Part shown: piece by piece, positions 6,497-14,201 of the stretch
How the letters are laid out: the number at the start of each line of letters is the position of its first letter
How positions within the stretch are numbered: the first letter of the stretch is position 1
Source of the DNA: DATARR01 sp044868005
Lineage (GTDB): Bacteria > Acidobacteriota > Thermoanaerobaculia > Multivoradales > UBA5704
Length of the DNA: 64,000 bases
Reading direction: 5' to 3'
NCBI GenBank assembly: GCA_044868005.1
Contig: JBIOVX010000232.1
Span: 1-64,000 of the forward strand
Program-made: the position numbers and the translations under genes
Notes under the pieces: generated by a model
What the model saw: the letters and a program-made list of their open reading frames with translations, nothing else
Databases searched by the model: none
What the model was told of the DNA's origin: nothing

Positions 6497-8107
6497 GTGG
6501 AATACAGTGCCGTGGATCACAGCCTGGCCGCTCCCCGCCGCTTCGCCGGTTGGCTCCCGGTCCTCGGGGCCTGGGCTCTGGTGGCCGGGGTCTCGCTGGC
6601 GTTGCGGCCGCTGCTGCCGGTCGACGAGACCCGCTACGCCACCGTCGCCTGGGAGATGTGGAGCCGCGGCGACTTCCTGGTGCCGCACCTCAACGGCCTG
6701 CCCTACAGCGACAAGCCGCCGCTCCTCTTCTGGCTCTGCCATCTCGGCTGGTGGGCCTTCGGCGTCAATGAGTGGTGGCCGCGCCTGGTGCCGGCGGTCT
6801 TCTCCCTGGCGAATCTCTTCCTGACCTCCCTCCTCGCCCGGCGCTTGTGGCCGGAGCGGCCGGCCATCGCCGGGACGGTGCCTTTCGTGCTGCTGGGCTT
6901 CCTGCTGTGGAGCGTCTTCACCGGCATGCTGATGTTCGACATGCTGGTGACCTTCTGCGTGCTGCTGGCGCTGCTCGGCCTCTACGACGCCTGGACGGGC
7001 GGCGGCGCCCGCGCTTGGATCCAGGCCGGGGCGGCCATCGGGCTGGGTGCCCTGGCCAAGGGACCGGTGGTGCTGGTGGCGCCGCTGCTGGTGGCCGTCC
7101 TCGCTCCGTGGTGGGGGAGGCGGCGGCCGGCGTCGCGATGGTGGCTGGGGCTCGCCGGAGCGTTGGTCGTCGCCCACGTCGTCGCCCTTTCCTGGGCCTT
7201 GCCGGCGGCGCGGGCCGGCGGCGAGGCCTACGGCAACGCCATCCTCTTCGCGCAGACCGAAGAGCGGATGGTCCATTCCTTCGCCCACCTGCGGCCCTGG
7301 TGGTGGTATCTGCCCTTGCTGCCGGTCCTCCTCTTCCCCTACTCGCTCTGGTCTCCCTTGTGGAAGGCCGCCCTCCGCCTGCGTCCAAGGTCCGCCGACC
7401 AGGGAACGCGCTTCTGCCTGGCCTGGACTCTGCCGGCTCTGGCCGTCTTCTCGCTGATCAGCGGCAAGCAGCCCCACTACCTGCTCCCTCTGCTTCCCGG
7501 GTTCGCCCTGCTGGCGGCGCGGCTGCTGGACGAGCCTGCTCCAGCCCCTCGGCGCTGGGCCGTGGCGCCGCCCGTCGCCGTCATGCTCCTGGTAGGCGGA
7601 GTGCTGGCCGCCGCGCCGTTCCTCGCCGAACGGTTCGGCCAGCCGTCCTGGGTCGGTCGGATCTCGCCCGCCGGCGGCGTGTTCCTGATCGTGTCGGCCG
7701 CCGTCTGCGTCCTCGCTTGCGAGCGGATCTTCCGCCGGCCGGCCGACTCTCCGGCGCTGTTCACCTTGCTCCTGGTGACCGCGCTCTACATCGGCTGCGC
7801 GGCGACGATCCGGCGGCACTACGATGTCACGCCCGTCGCCCGCCACCTTGCCGCCGTCGAGCGTCAGGGGAGGCCCATCGGCTGGGTCGGCATCTATCAC
7901 GGCCAGTTCCATTTCCTCGGCCGGCTCGAGCGGCCGTTCGACGACGTGCCTCCCGGCGCGGAATGGGGCTGGCTGGCGGAGCATCCCACCGGCAAGCTGG
8001 TCGAGGATCCCCGCGACGTTCCTCACGGCATCACCCGCTTCGACTTCACCCAGCCCTACCGCACGGGTTTCCTGGCGGTGTGGGGCCGGGACTCTTTCCC
8101 GCCGTGA
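6497..8107 (+). CDS. ArnT-like GT39 membrane glycosyltransferase
   Basis: A second, 536-residue GT39 paralogue. Motifs LLPVDETRYATVAWEM (about 37-52), PHLNGLPYSDKPPLLFW and LAKGPVVLVAPLL match ArnT-like lipid A glycosyltransferases; about 11-12 hydrophobic helices follow. Start GTG at 6497, preceded by GAGGTAAG at 6484-6490. It would use a polyprenyl-phosphate sugar made by the divergent GT2 enzyme or another synthase. It is followed 88 bases later by pagL, and its promoter carries the phased TTCA repeats, so the pair looks like a regulated lipid A modification unit comparable in logic to PmrAB-controlled arnT and PhoPQ-controlled pagL. Sugar identity is unknown. Confidence 0.85.
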   Translation: MEYSAVDHSLAAPRRFAGWLPVLGAWALVAGVSLALRPLLPVDETRYATVAWEMWSRGDFLVPHLNGLPYSDKPPLLFWLCHLGWWAFGVNEWWPRLVPAVFSLANLFLTSLLARRLWPERPAIAGTVPFVLLGFLLWSVFTGMLMFDMLVTFCVLLALLGLYDAWTGGGARAWIQAGAAIGLGALAKGPVVLVAPLLVAVLAPWWGRRRPASRWWLGLAGALVVAHVVALSWALPAARAGGEAYGNAILFAQTEERMVHSFAHLRPWWWYLPLLPVLLFPYSLWSPLWKAALRLRPRSADQGTRFCLAWTLPALAVFSLISGKQPHYLLPLLPGFALLAARLLDEPAPAPRRWAVAPPVAVMLLVGGVLAAAPFLAERFGQPSWVGRISPAGGVFLIVSAAVCVLACERIFRRPADSPALFTLLLVTALYIGCAATIRRHYDVTPVARHLAAVERQGRPIGWVGIYHGQFHFLGRLERPFDDVPPGAEWGWLAEHPTGKLVEDPRDVPHGITRFDFTQPYRTGFLAVWGRDSFPP

Positions 8108-8136
8108 TTGACCGCCCGGTCATCCAGTGCGATATC
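8108..8136 (+). promoter_or_regulatory. weak candidate promoter for pagL
   Basis: TTGACC (8108-8113) and GATATC (8131-8136) with a 17-base spacer lie 60 bases before the pagL start, directly after the GT39 stop. The -10 is a poor match, and read-through from the GT39 gene is just as possible. Confidence 0.3.
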
Positions 8137-8195
8137 CTCACACGTAGCTGTTGCCGGAGCGTCCCCGTCCGGGCGCGAAGACGATCCAGTCAATC

Positions 8196-8720
8196 ATGGA
8201 ATCCGGAAGGCCGCGGGCCCTCGGGGCCGTTCTGTCGTCTGTTGTCCTGGGGCTGCTCGCTTGCGTGCCCGCGAACGCCGAGCCGCCGGTGGCCATCGGC
8301 GCCACCGCCGGCCGCTTCGGCGCCTGGCGCAGCACACCCGCCTATGAGGCCGGCTGGGAGCTGCGTTTCGCGCCGCGGCGGTTCCGCTGGCTGCCGCGCT
8401 CCGTGCCGGACGTGAGCCCCACCGCCGGGGCCATGGCGACCGCGCAAGGCAGCCTCTACGTCTACGGCGGCTTCCGGTGCGACCTGCCGCTGGGCAAGGC
8501 CTGGACGCTAAGCCCGCAGTGGGCGGCCGGCCTTTACTACTATGACCGTGGCCCCGATCTCGGCGGCGCGCTGGAGTTCCGCTCGGGCGTGGAGCTGTCG
8601 CGCCGCCTCACCGCGCGGTCGCGCCTCGGGCTGACGGTCTATCACCTGTCGAACGGGGGCTTGTACGAGCGCAATCCGGGGACCGAATCGGTGGTGCTGA
8701 CGTATGGCACCCGGCTGTGA
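8196..8720 (+). CDS. pagL: lipid A 3-O-deacylase PagL
   Basis: A 174-residue outer-membrane beta-barrel with an N-terminal signal peptide (hydrophobic to about residue 27, ANA-E cleavage). PagL removes the 3-position acyl chain of lipid A. The catalytic triad known from Pseudomonas PagL (His126, Ser128, Glu140) has the same spacing here: His150, Ser152 and Glu164 within YHLSNGGLYERNPGTESV, the strongest evidence. Alternating aromatic strands (YVYGGF, AAGLYYYD) and a C-terminal aromatic-containing strand fit an 8-stranded barrel. Start: ATG at 8196, because the signal sequence begins there; a frame-open extension upstream adds 15 charged residues. Downstream of an ArnT-like gene, so both alter lipid A. 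Confidence 0.9.
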   Translation: MESGRPRALGAVLSSVVLGLLACVPANAEPPVAIGATAGRFGAWRSTPAYEAGWELRFAPRRFRWLPRSVPDVSPTAGAMATAQGSLYVYGGFRCDLPLGKAWTLSPQWAAGLYYYDRGPDLGGALEFRSGVELSRRLTARSRLGLTVYHLSNGGLYERNPGTESVVLTYGTRL

Positions 8721-8722
8721 CA

Positions 8723-8822
8723 AAGGACATCAAGGACAACAGGGACATCAAGGACAACAAACTCCGTATTTCGGAGGAGTCCTTGGAGTCCCTGGTGTCC
8801 CTTTGGTCCTTGAATCCTTGAT
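8723..8822. repeat. inverted cluster of 9-bp repeats forming a long hairpin
   Basis: Left arm: four consecutive 9-mers AAGGACATC, AAGGACAAC, AGGGACATC, AAGGACAAC (8723-8758). Centre: CTCCG-TATTT-CGGAG (8762-8776). Right arm: complementary 9-mers such as GGAGTCCTT and GGTGTCCCT (8776-8820). The arms pair with some mismatches over about 40 bases, giving a large stem-loop between pagL and the Trm112-like gene. A related tandem (AAGGACGTG and so on) lies at 28492. It may act as a terminator for pagL. No gene is supported here. Confidence 0.7.
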
Positions 8823-8849
8823 GACGGCCCTATGGTATTCTCCCCACCC

Positions 8850-9101
8850 ATGGCGGTGGATCCCGAGCTGCTGGAAATCCTGGTTTGTCCGAAGTCGAAA
8901 GGCGAGCTTGAGCTGATCGATCTGCCGCCGGAAGTGTGCGCTCCGCTGGTGGAGAAGTATCGCGAGCACTTCCGCGACGAGGAGCCGGTCGTGCAGCAAG
9001 GGCTCTTCTGCGCCGCTTCCGGGCTGGTGTACCCGATCGTCTCGGACATCCCGATCATGCTCATCGAGGAGGCGCTGCCCGCCTCCGCCGTCGGGCGCTG
9101 A
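8850..9101 (+). CDS. Trm112 family protein (YcaR-like)
   Basis: An 83-residue protein of the Trm112/UPF0434 family. The pattern DPELLEILVCPKSKGELEL at the N terminus, GLFCAASGLVYPIVSDIPIML in the second half and the single-domain size fit. Eukaryotic Trm112 activates methyltransferases; bacterial members are small zinc-ribbon-like proteins of less certain role. Only two Cys positions (CP and FC) of the usual four remain, common in bacterial members. Start at ATG 8850 because relatives begin with MAxDPELLEILVCP; an ATG 18 bases upstream is possible. No clear Shine-Dalgarno. Confidence 0.8.
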   Translation: MAVDPELLEILVCPKSKGELELIDLPPEVCAPLVEKYREHFRDEEPVVQQGLFCAASGLVYPIVSDIPIMLIEEALPASAVGR

Positions 9102-9138
9102 GGGCCGCCGGCGGTTCAGGCCCGCCAGGAACCCGGCC

Positions 9139-10332
9139 GTGCCGTCCTCCCCCGAGGGTTCCGACTCCCGCGCGGAAAAGGCCGGCTACCGGCTGTACGT
9201 CGCCCATCTCGCCACGCTCTTCAGCATCGCCGCTTCGAACATCCTCCTCGGGCTGACCCTCCTCTCCCTCCCCTGGACCCGCCGCCGCTCCGTGCCGTGG
9301 CGGGAGCTCGCGCCGTTGCTGATCCCCCTTGGCTTTTACGTGCTGCTGCTGGCAGGCTCGATCGTCGCCTCCTATGACCCGAAGACCAGCGTTCGCGGCG
9401 TGACCGAGGTCTTCAGCCTCTCGACCCTCCTGCTCGCGCCTTTGCTGGTGCGCGGCGAGCGGCAGGTGCGTTTCGCCGTGGACGCCTTGATCCTGGTCGC
9501 CACCCTGCTCGCCGGGGCCGGGCTCTCGCAGTATCTCGTCGGCTATGGCGACATCGACCGCCGGATCCGCGGTTCCTTCTCGCACTACATGACCTTTTCG
9601 GGAGTCCTGCTGATCGGCGACCTGCTGCTGGTGGCCGCCATGGTGTACGGCGGCCGCTGGCGCAGCCCCTGGCGGTGGGCTGCGCTCGCCATCCTCAACA
9701 TCGCGCTGCTCGGCAGTCTTACCCGCAACGCCTGGGTGGCCCTCGTGGTGACGCTCACCGTGCTGGTGGTCCTTCGCGCACCGCGGCTGCTGCTCGCCTA
9801 CGTGCCGGCGGCGGTGCTCTTCGTGGCGCTCGCCCCGGTGCCGCTGCTGCACCGGGTGGTGTCGATCGCCGACCTGCGGGACCCCTCGAACTACGACCGC
9901 CTCTGCATGCTGGAGGCCGGACTGGCGATGGTCCGGGAGCGCCCGCTCTTCGGCCAGGGTCCGGAGCTGGTGGAGCGGCGGTATGCGATCTACCGGCCGC
10001 CCGCGGCGCCGCGCTACGACGTGCCCCACCTCCACAACAACCTGCTGCAGCTCGCCGCCGAGCGCGGTCTGCCGGCCCTCGCCTCCTACCTGGCGCTGAC
10101 CATCGCCGCAATGGCCGTGGCGTGGCGCGAGCTCGCGCGCGAAGGCGGCAGGAGGGGACGGCGGGCCGATCTCTACGTCGGCGTGATGCTCGCCCTGCTC
10201 GCCTTCAATCTGGCCGGCCTCTTCGAGAACAATTGGGGCGACACCGAGGTGCAGCGGCCGGTGCTGTTCGTGCTGGCGATCCCGTTCTGCCTGCGCGCGG
10301 GTGTGCGTGCGGAGGAGGACGAAGGCGGCTAG
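9139..10332 (+). CDS. O-antigen ligase / polymerase-like membrane protein (Wzy_C family)
   Basis: A 397-residue protein with about 10-11 hydrophobic helices and the large periplasmic loop typical of the O-antigen ligase (WaaL)/polymerase family. The loop holds FGQGPELVERRYA (about 272) and DVPHLHNNLLQLAAERG (about 294-311), where the HxHN motif is the family signature and part of the active site. Such enzymes join undecaprenyl-linked glycans to lipid A core or polymerise them in the periplasm. GTG start at 9139. It is followed 9 bases later by the response regulator gene and may be cotranscribed with it. A second, TPR-fused member of the family is at 33061-34896. Confidence 0.82.
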   Translation: MPSSPEGSDSRAEKAGYRLYVAHLATLFSIAASNILLGLTLLSLPWTRRRSVPWRELAPLLIPLGFYVLLLAGSIVASYDPKTSVRGVTEVFSLSTLLLAPLLVRGERQVRFAVDALILVATLLAGAGLSQYLVGYGDIDRRIRGSFSHYMTFSGVLLIGDLLLVAAMVYGGRWRSPWRWAALAILNIALLGSLTRNAWVALVVTLTVLVVLRAPRLLLAYVPAAVLFVALAPVPLLHRVVSIADLRDPSNYDRLCMLEAGLAMVRERPLFGQGPELVERRYAIYRPPAAPRYDVPHLHNNLLQLAAERGLPALASYLALTIAAMAVAWRELAREGGRRGRRADLYVGVMLALLAFNLAGLFENNWGDTEVQRPVLFVLAIPFCLRAGVRAEEDEGG

Positions 10333-10341
10333 GATAACGGT

Positions 10342-11028
10342 ATGCGGCTCTTGCTGGTGGAGGACGAGCCCCTGCTGGCGCGGCGCCTGGTCAAAGGGCT
10401 GCGCGAGGAGGGCTACGGCGTCGATCATGCCGCCAGCCGCGCCGAGGCCGCCGAGCTGGCGGCCGCGGCCGATTTCGATCTCATCCTCCTCGACCTGCGG
10501 CTGCCGGACGGCCCGGGCCTCGACCTGCTCGTGCGCTGGCGCCGGGAAGCTCTGACGACGCCGGTGCTCATCCTGACCGCCATGGACGGCATCGAGGACC
10601 GCGTCCAGGGCCTGGACGCCGGCGCGGACGACTATCTCACCAAACCCTTCGCTTTCGAGGAGCTGCTGGCGAGGACCCGTAGCCTGTTGCGGCGCCGCAG
10701 CGCGCCTCCCCTGCAGGTGCTGGCGTGCGGGGATCTCCAACTGGATCGCACCCGCCGGCAGGTGGAGCGGGGAGGCGAGAGCGTCGAGCTCACCGCCAAG
10801 GAGTTCGCGCTGCTGGAGTACTTCATGCTCCATCCCGGAGCGGTCCTCGACCGCGCCACGATCTCCGAGCACGTCTGGGATTTCGGCTACGAGGCGAGAT
10901 CCAACGTCATCGACGTGATCGTGACCCGGCTGCGCCGCAAGCTGGAGACGGGCGGTGGCCCAAGGCTGCTCCACACCGTCAAGGGAGCCGGTTACGTCTT
11001 TCGTCCGCCGCTGGGAGGTGAGGGATGA
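10342..11028 (+). CDS. OmpR/PhoB-family response regulator
   Basis: A 228-residue regulator with receiver domain (1-115) and winged-helix DNA-binding domain (130-222). The phosphoacceptor is Asp51 (LLDLRLPDG), with acidic pocket Glu7-Asp8, Thr79 and Lys101 (DDYLTKPF). The effector domain contains ELTAKEFALLEYFMLHPG and VIDVIVTRLRRKL, the recognition-helix region of the QseB/PmrA subgroup. Its stop overlaps the sensor kinase start by four bases. The 11-bp-phased TTCA(T/C) direct repeats at 6427-6453 and 12406-12421 are plausible binding sites, giving a regulon of lipid A and envelope genes. The signal is unknown. Confidence 0.93.
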   Translation: MRLLLVEDEPLLARRLVKGLREEGYGVDHAASRAEAAELAAAADFDLILLDLRLPDGPGLDLLVRWRREALTTPVLILTAMDGIEDRVQGLDAGADDYLTKPFAFEELLARTRSLLRRRSAPPLQVLACGDLQLDRTRRQVERGGESVELTAKEFALLEYFMLHPGAVLDRATISEHVWDFGYEARSNVIDVIVTRLRRKLETGGGPRLLHTVKGAGYVFRPPLGGEG

Positions 11029-12392
11029 GCGGCCGGCGCTCGTTCAAGACGGATCTCACGATCTGGTCGGCCAGCATCTTCTTCGCCCTCTACGCCGCGG
11101 CCTCCTTCGCCATCCTGGCTCTGGAAGCCACGAACGACCGGCAGCAGCTCCATAGCATCCTCTACAACCAGGCCGAGAGCCTGGCCAGCTACTACGCCGC
11201 CACCAGCCGCACGGACTATCCCGAGCTGCGCCTGCTGGAGAAGGAGCTGCCGATTCCCGTCTGGGTGCGCATCATCGGCCGAGGCAGGGTGCTGGCGGCG
11301 ACGCCGAATTCGCCCGTGTTCCCAGCCGCTCCGGCGGGCGCGGGCACGGGCGCCGGCGAGCTGCGCTTCCAGGAGGTGGAGGGAAGGGAGCCTCTGGCCG
11401 TCGTCCGCCATCCGGTCTGGACCCGGCCCGGCTTCTTCGTCGAGGCGATCGCGTCCACCGCCCCTTTTCGCCAGCGCTTGCGCAATCTGGCCGTCATTCT
11501 CGCGCTGGCCGGGCTGTTGCTCGTTCCCCTCGCCGCCCTCGGCGGCCGCATCCTGGCCGCCCGCGCGCTCCGGCCGGTGAAAGACCTGGTGGCCTCCGTC
11601 CGTGCCCTCGACACCAGCCGCCTCGAGGAGCGCCTCGTCGTAACCTCGGGAGCCCGCGAGTTGGCCGATCTGGGCCGGGAGTTCAACGACCTGCTGGCAC
11701 GGCTGGAGGAGAGCGTCAGCCGCATGCGCCGGTTCACCGCCGACGCCTCGCACGAGCTGCGGACTCCGGTGAGCATCCTGCGCACCGGGCTGGAAGTAGC
11801 CCTGCGCCGCGAGCGGACCGTCGAGGAGTACCGGGATCTGCTGCGGGAAAACCTGCTGGAGATCGAGCGCGTACAGCGGATCGTCGAGGGCCTCCTCACC
11901 CTGGCGCGCGAGGAGGCGCAGGGCGGCCCTCCGGTCCCGGCGCTCCCCGTCGACCTGGCCGGAGTCGTGGAATCCGCCGTGCAGACGGTCTCGCCCCTGG
12001 CGACGCAGAACGAGGTCGTCCTCACCAGCCACATCGAGCGGCCGGTGCGGGTGCTCGGCGATTCCGACCGCCTTCGCCTCGTCGTGCTCAACCTGCTGGA
12101 CAACGCGGTCAAGTACACGCCGCCGGGCAGCAGCGTCGAGGTCGCTCTCGAGCGCCGGGAGCAAGAGGCCCGCCTGGTGGTCGCCGACCAGGGGAATGGA
12201 GTGCCGCCGGCGGAGCGGCCCTTCATCTTCGACCGCTTCTTCCGCGGCCAGGGTGCCCGCGGCGCTTCCGGCGGCGGCCTCGGCCTGAGCGTCGTCCGCT
12301 GGGTCGTGGAGGGGCACGGCGGGCGGGTCCAGCTCCTCGACTCCAAGGGTCCCGGAGCGACTTTCGAGGTGCGCCTCCCCCTGCTGACCTGA
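11025..12392 (+). CDS. membrane sensor histidine kinase
   Basis: A 455-residue kinase paired with the preceding regulator (ATGA overlap). It has a transmembrane helix at about 12-33, a periplasmic sensor region to about 150, a second transmembrane helix (about 155-180), a HAMP domain, then HisKA with the phosphorylated His243 in FTADASHELRTPVSIL, and a HATPase_c domain with N box (NLLDNAVKYTPPG), G1 (VADQGNGVPP) and G2 (GGGLGLSVVRWV). Architecture resembles QseC/PmrB-type kinases. The periplasmic sensor region shows no family I recognise and no acidic metal-binding cluster, so the stimulus cannot be inferred. Confidence 0.93.
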   Translation: MSGRRSFKTDLTIWSASIFFALYAAASFAILALEATNDRQQLHSILYNQAESLASYYAATSRTDYPELRLLEKELPIPVWVRIIGRGRVLAATPNSPVFPAAPAGAGTGAGELRFQEVEGREPLAVVRHPVWTRPGFFVEAIASTAPFRQRLRNLAVILALAGLLLVPLAALGGRILAARALRPVKDLVASVRALDTSRLEERLVVTSGARELADLGREFNDLLARLEESVSRMRRFTADASHELRTPVSILRTGLEVALRRERTVEEYRDLLRENLLEIERVQRIVEGLLTLAREEAQGGPPVPALPVDLAGVVESAVQTVSPLATQNEVVLTSHIERPVRVLGDSDRLRLVVLNLLDNAVKYTPPGSSVEVALERREQEARLVVADQGNGVPPAERPFIFDRFFRGQGARGASGGGLGLSVVRWVVEGHGGRVQLLDSKGPGATFEVRLPLLT

Positions 12393-12405
12393 GCGTCCCC
12401 CCCCG

Positions 12406-12437
12406 TTCATTTTCCATTCATGGAGGGGTGCGACGAT
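12406..12437 (+). promoter_or_regulatory. candidate OmpR-type response-regulator box and promoter for cmoA
   Basis: TTCAT at 12406 and 12417 form a direct repeat with an 11-bp period, followed by an extended -10 (TGC-GACGAT, 12429-12437) at the same spacing as in the ArnT-like promoter at 6427-6469. It lies 14 bases after the sensor kinase stop and 24 bases before the cmoA start. This makes the two-component system a likely regulator of the genes downstream of its own operon. Confidence 0.5.
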
Positions 12438-12460
12438 GCCCGCGCCGGCCAGGGAGGTCC

Positions 12461-13240
12461 ATGGTGAAGACGTCCGACGCCAGACAGCCCGGGAAACCTT
12501 TCCGCCTGCGGTCCGAGGACCGGCTGTTCGCGGCGCCCCGCCCAAGGATCGACGACTTCAATTTCGGCCGCGACACCGCCGCCGTGTTCGACGACATGCT
12601 GGACCGCTCCGTGCCGTACTACGCGGAGATCCAGCGCATGGTGGCGGAGCTGGCGGCGGACTTCGCCGCCCCGGGCACCGCCGTCTACGATCTCGGATGC
12701 TCCACCTGCACCAGTTTTTTGCAGATCGCCCGCGCCCTTCCCGCCGGCTCCGACGTGCGCTTCGTCGGCATCGACTCCTCGCCGGAGATGCTGGAGATCG
12801 CCAGGTGCAAGCTCGCCGCGGAGGAGTTCCCCTACGAGCACGAGCTGCGCTGCGCCGACCTCGACCGCGATGTCGAGATCCGCGACGCCTCCGTCGTGCT
12901 GCTCGTCCTGACCTTGCAGTTCGTCCGGCCCCTGCAGCGGGAGCGGCTGATCCGGCGTGTCGCCCAGGGGATGGCCGAGAACGGCTGCCTGATCCTGGTG
13001 GAGAAGGTGCTCGGCGAGAGCTCGACGTTCAACCGCCTGTTCATCAAGCATTATTACGAGATGAAGAAGCGGAACGGCTACAGCGACCTGGAGATCGCGC
13101 AGAAGCGGGAGGCGCTGGAGAACGTGCTGATCCCCTATCGCCTGGAGGAGAACAGGGAGCTGCTGCGCGGCCAGGGATTCCAGCATGTCGACGTCTTCTT
13201 CAAGTGGTACAACTTCTGCGGCCTGCTGGCGATGAAGTAG
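12461..13240 (+). CDS. cmoA: carboxy-S-adenosyl-L-methionine synthase CmoA
   Basis: A 259-residue class I SAM-dependent enzyme that matches CmoA along its length. CmoA converts SAM and prephenate to carboxy-SAM, used by CmoB to modify uridine 34 of tRNAs. Matching blocks: FNFGRDTAAVFDDMLDRSVP, VYDLGCSTCTSF (motif I), FVGIDSSPEMLEIAR, VLLVLTLQFVRP, KRNGYSDLEIAQKREALENV and FFKWYNFCGLLAMK. Start ATG at 12461 after AGGGAGG; GTG at 12464 is equally well spaced. No cmoB lies in the window. The response-regulator-like box just upstream is unexpected for a tRNA modification gene, so a relative with a different use of carboxy-SAM cannot be excluded. Confidence 0.85.
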   Translation: MVKTSDARQPGKPFRLRSEDRLFAAPRPRIDDFNFGRDTAAVFDDMLDRSVPYYAEIQRMVAELAADFAAPGTAVYDLGCSTCTSFLQIARALPAGSDVRFVGIDSSPEMLEIARCKLAAEEFPYEHELRCADLDRDVEIRDASVVLLVLTLQFVRPLQRERLIRRVAQGMAENGCLILVEKVLGESSTFNRLFIKHYYEMKKRNGYSDLEIAQKREALENVLIPYRLEENRELLRGQGFQHVDVFFKWYNFCGLLAMK

Positions 13241-13266
13241 CTGGATCGCCGCCGCCGCTCTGCAAC

Positions 13267-14049
13267 GTGATCGAGTCCCAATCCCCGGCCGTCCTCGTTC
13301 CGCCATTCTGGCGCCGCGCCCTCGTGCCGGCCGGCCGGTTCTTCTTCAGGCTCAGGAACCTGCTGTTCCCGCTGGTCTTCTTCGCTCTGGTGCTCGCCAG
13401 CGAGCCGCGGCTCTTTCTCGGCAGCGAGCGCTGGGATCAGGCGCTCGACGCCGTGGGCATCGGCGTCGCGCTGAGCGGCCAGCTCCTGCGCGCGCTGGTG
13501 ATCGGTCTCGCCTACATCCGGCGCGGCGGCAGGAACAAGCAGATCTTCGCCCATTACCTGGTCCAGGACGGGTTCTTCGCCCATTCACGCAATCCCCTCT
13601 ATCTCGGCAATTTCCTCGCCCTCGCCGGCTTCTGCCTGATCCACAACTCGGCGCTGTGCTATGCCGTGGGGCTCCCCTTCTTCGCGCTCGCCTATCTGGC
13701 CATCGTCGTCGCCGAGGAGGAGTACCTGGCGGAAAAGTTCGGCCCGGTGTACGACGCCTATCGCGCCCGGGTGCCGCGCTTCTGGCCCTCTTTCAAGGGG
13801 TTCGGCTCGACCCTCGGCAGCATGGAGTTCGACTGGCGGCGCCTGGTGCGGAAGGAGTACGGCTCGACCTTCGCCGGCGCCAGCTCGATCCTCGTCCTGC
13901 TGGTCTGGGACTCCTATGCCCGCCGTGGGTCCGCCGGTGTGGAGGGCCTGCTGCCGGCCGTTCTGGGAATCTGGGCCGTGCTGGTCTGCGCCTATCTCTA
14001 CGCGCGGTATCTCAAGAAAAGCGGCGTGCTCGGCACCGGCGTCGATTAG
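13267..14049 (+). CDS. membrane methyltransferase of the PEMT/ICMT fold
   Basis: A 260-residue integral membrane protein with about 6-7 hydrophobic helices. The C-terminal half of its first 180 residues carries the phospholipid / isoprenylcysteine methyltransferase signature: FAHSRNPLYLGNFLALAG (the RNPxY SAM-site motif) followed by EEEYLAEKFGPVYDAYRARV and RFWP, as in the PF04191-type family. These enzymes methylate lipids or prenylated substrates at the inner membrane. About 75 extra residues with two helices follow. Start taken as GTG at 13267; no Shine-Dalgarno is seen. Lying 26 bases behind cmoA it may share the regulated promoter. Substrate unknown. Confidence 0.75.
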   Translation: MIESQSPAVLVPPFWRRALVPAGRFFFRLRNLLFPLVFFALVLASEPRLFLGSERWDQALDAVGIGVALSGQLLRALVIGLAYIRRGGRNKQIFAHYLVQDGFFAHSRNPLYLGNFLALAGFCLIHNSALCYAVGLPFFALAYLAIVVAEEEYLAEKFGPVYDAYRARVPRFWPSFKGFGSTLGSMEFDWRRLVRKEYGSTFAGASSILVLLVWDSYARRGSAGVEGLLPAVLGIWAVLVCAYLYARYLKKSGVLGTGVD

Positions 14050-14069
14050 ACCGCCCAGAGCCGGACCGG

Positions 14070-14091
14070 CCAACTGAGCAGTTGGTATAGT
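14070..14091 (+). promoter_or_regulatory. palindromic operator-like site next to a -10 element upstream of tlyA
   Basis: CCAACTG-AG-CAGTTGG (14070-14085) is a perfect 7-bp inverted repeat that directly abuts TATAGT (14086-14091), a likely -10. A dimeric regulator bound there would block RNA polymerase. The downstream gene is tlyA, 110 bases away. No matching regulator gene is identified. Confidence 0.45.
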
Positions 14092-14201
14092 CCGTTCGGC
14101 ACGGCCGTTGCACCCGCCCCGCGGCGAAAGAGGCCGCTGCAGGGGCTCGACACCGCATTGCCGCATTTGAACGCCCGGAAAAGAGGACAGGGATTCGCCG
14201 C

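Noticed and set aside
12436..13266. Long N-terminal part of the ORF that ends at 14049
   Set aside because: It is a shadow of cmoA in another frame; the membrane methyltransferase begins near GTG 13267.
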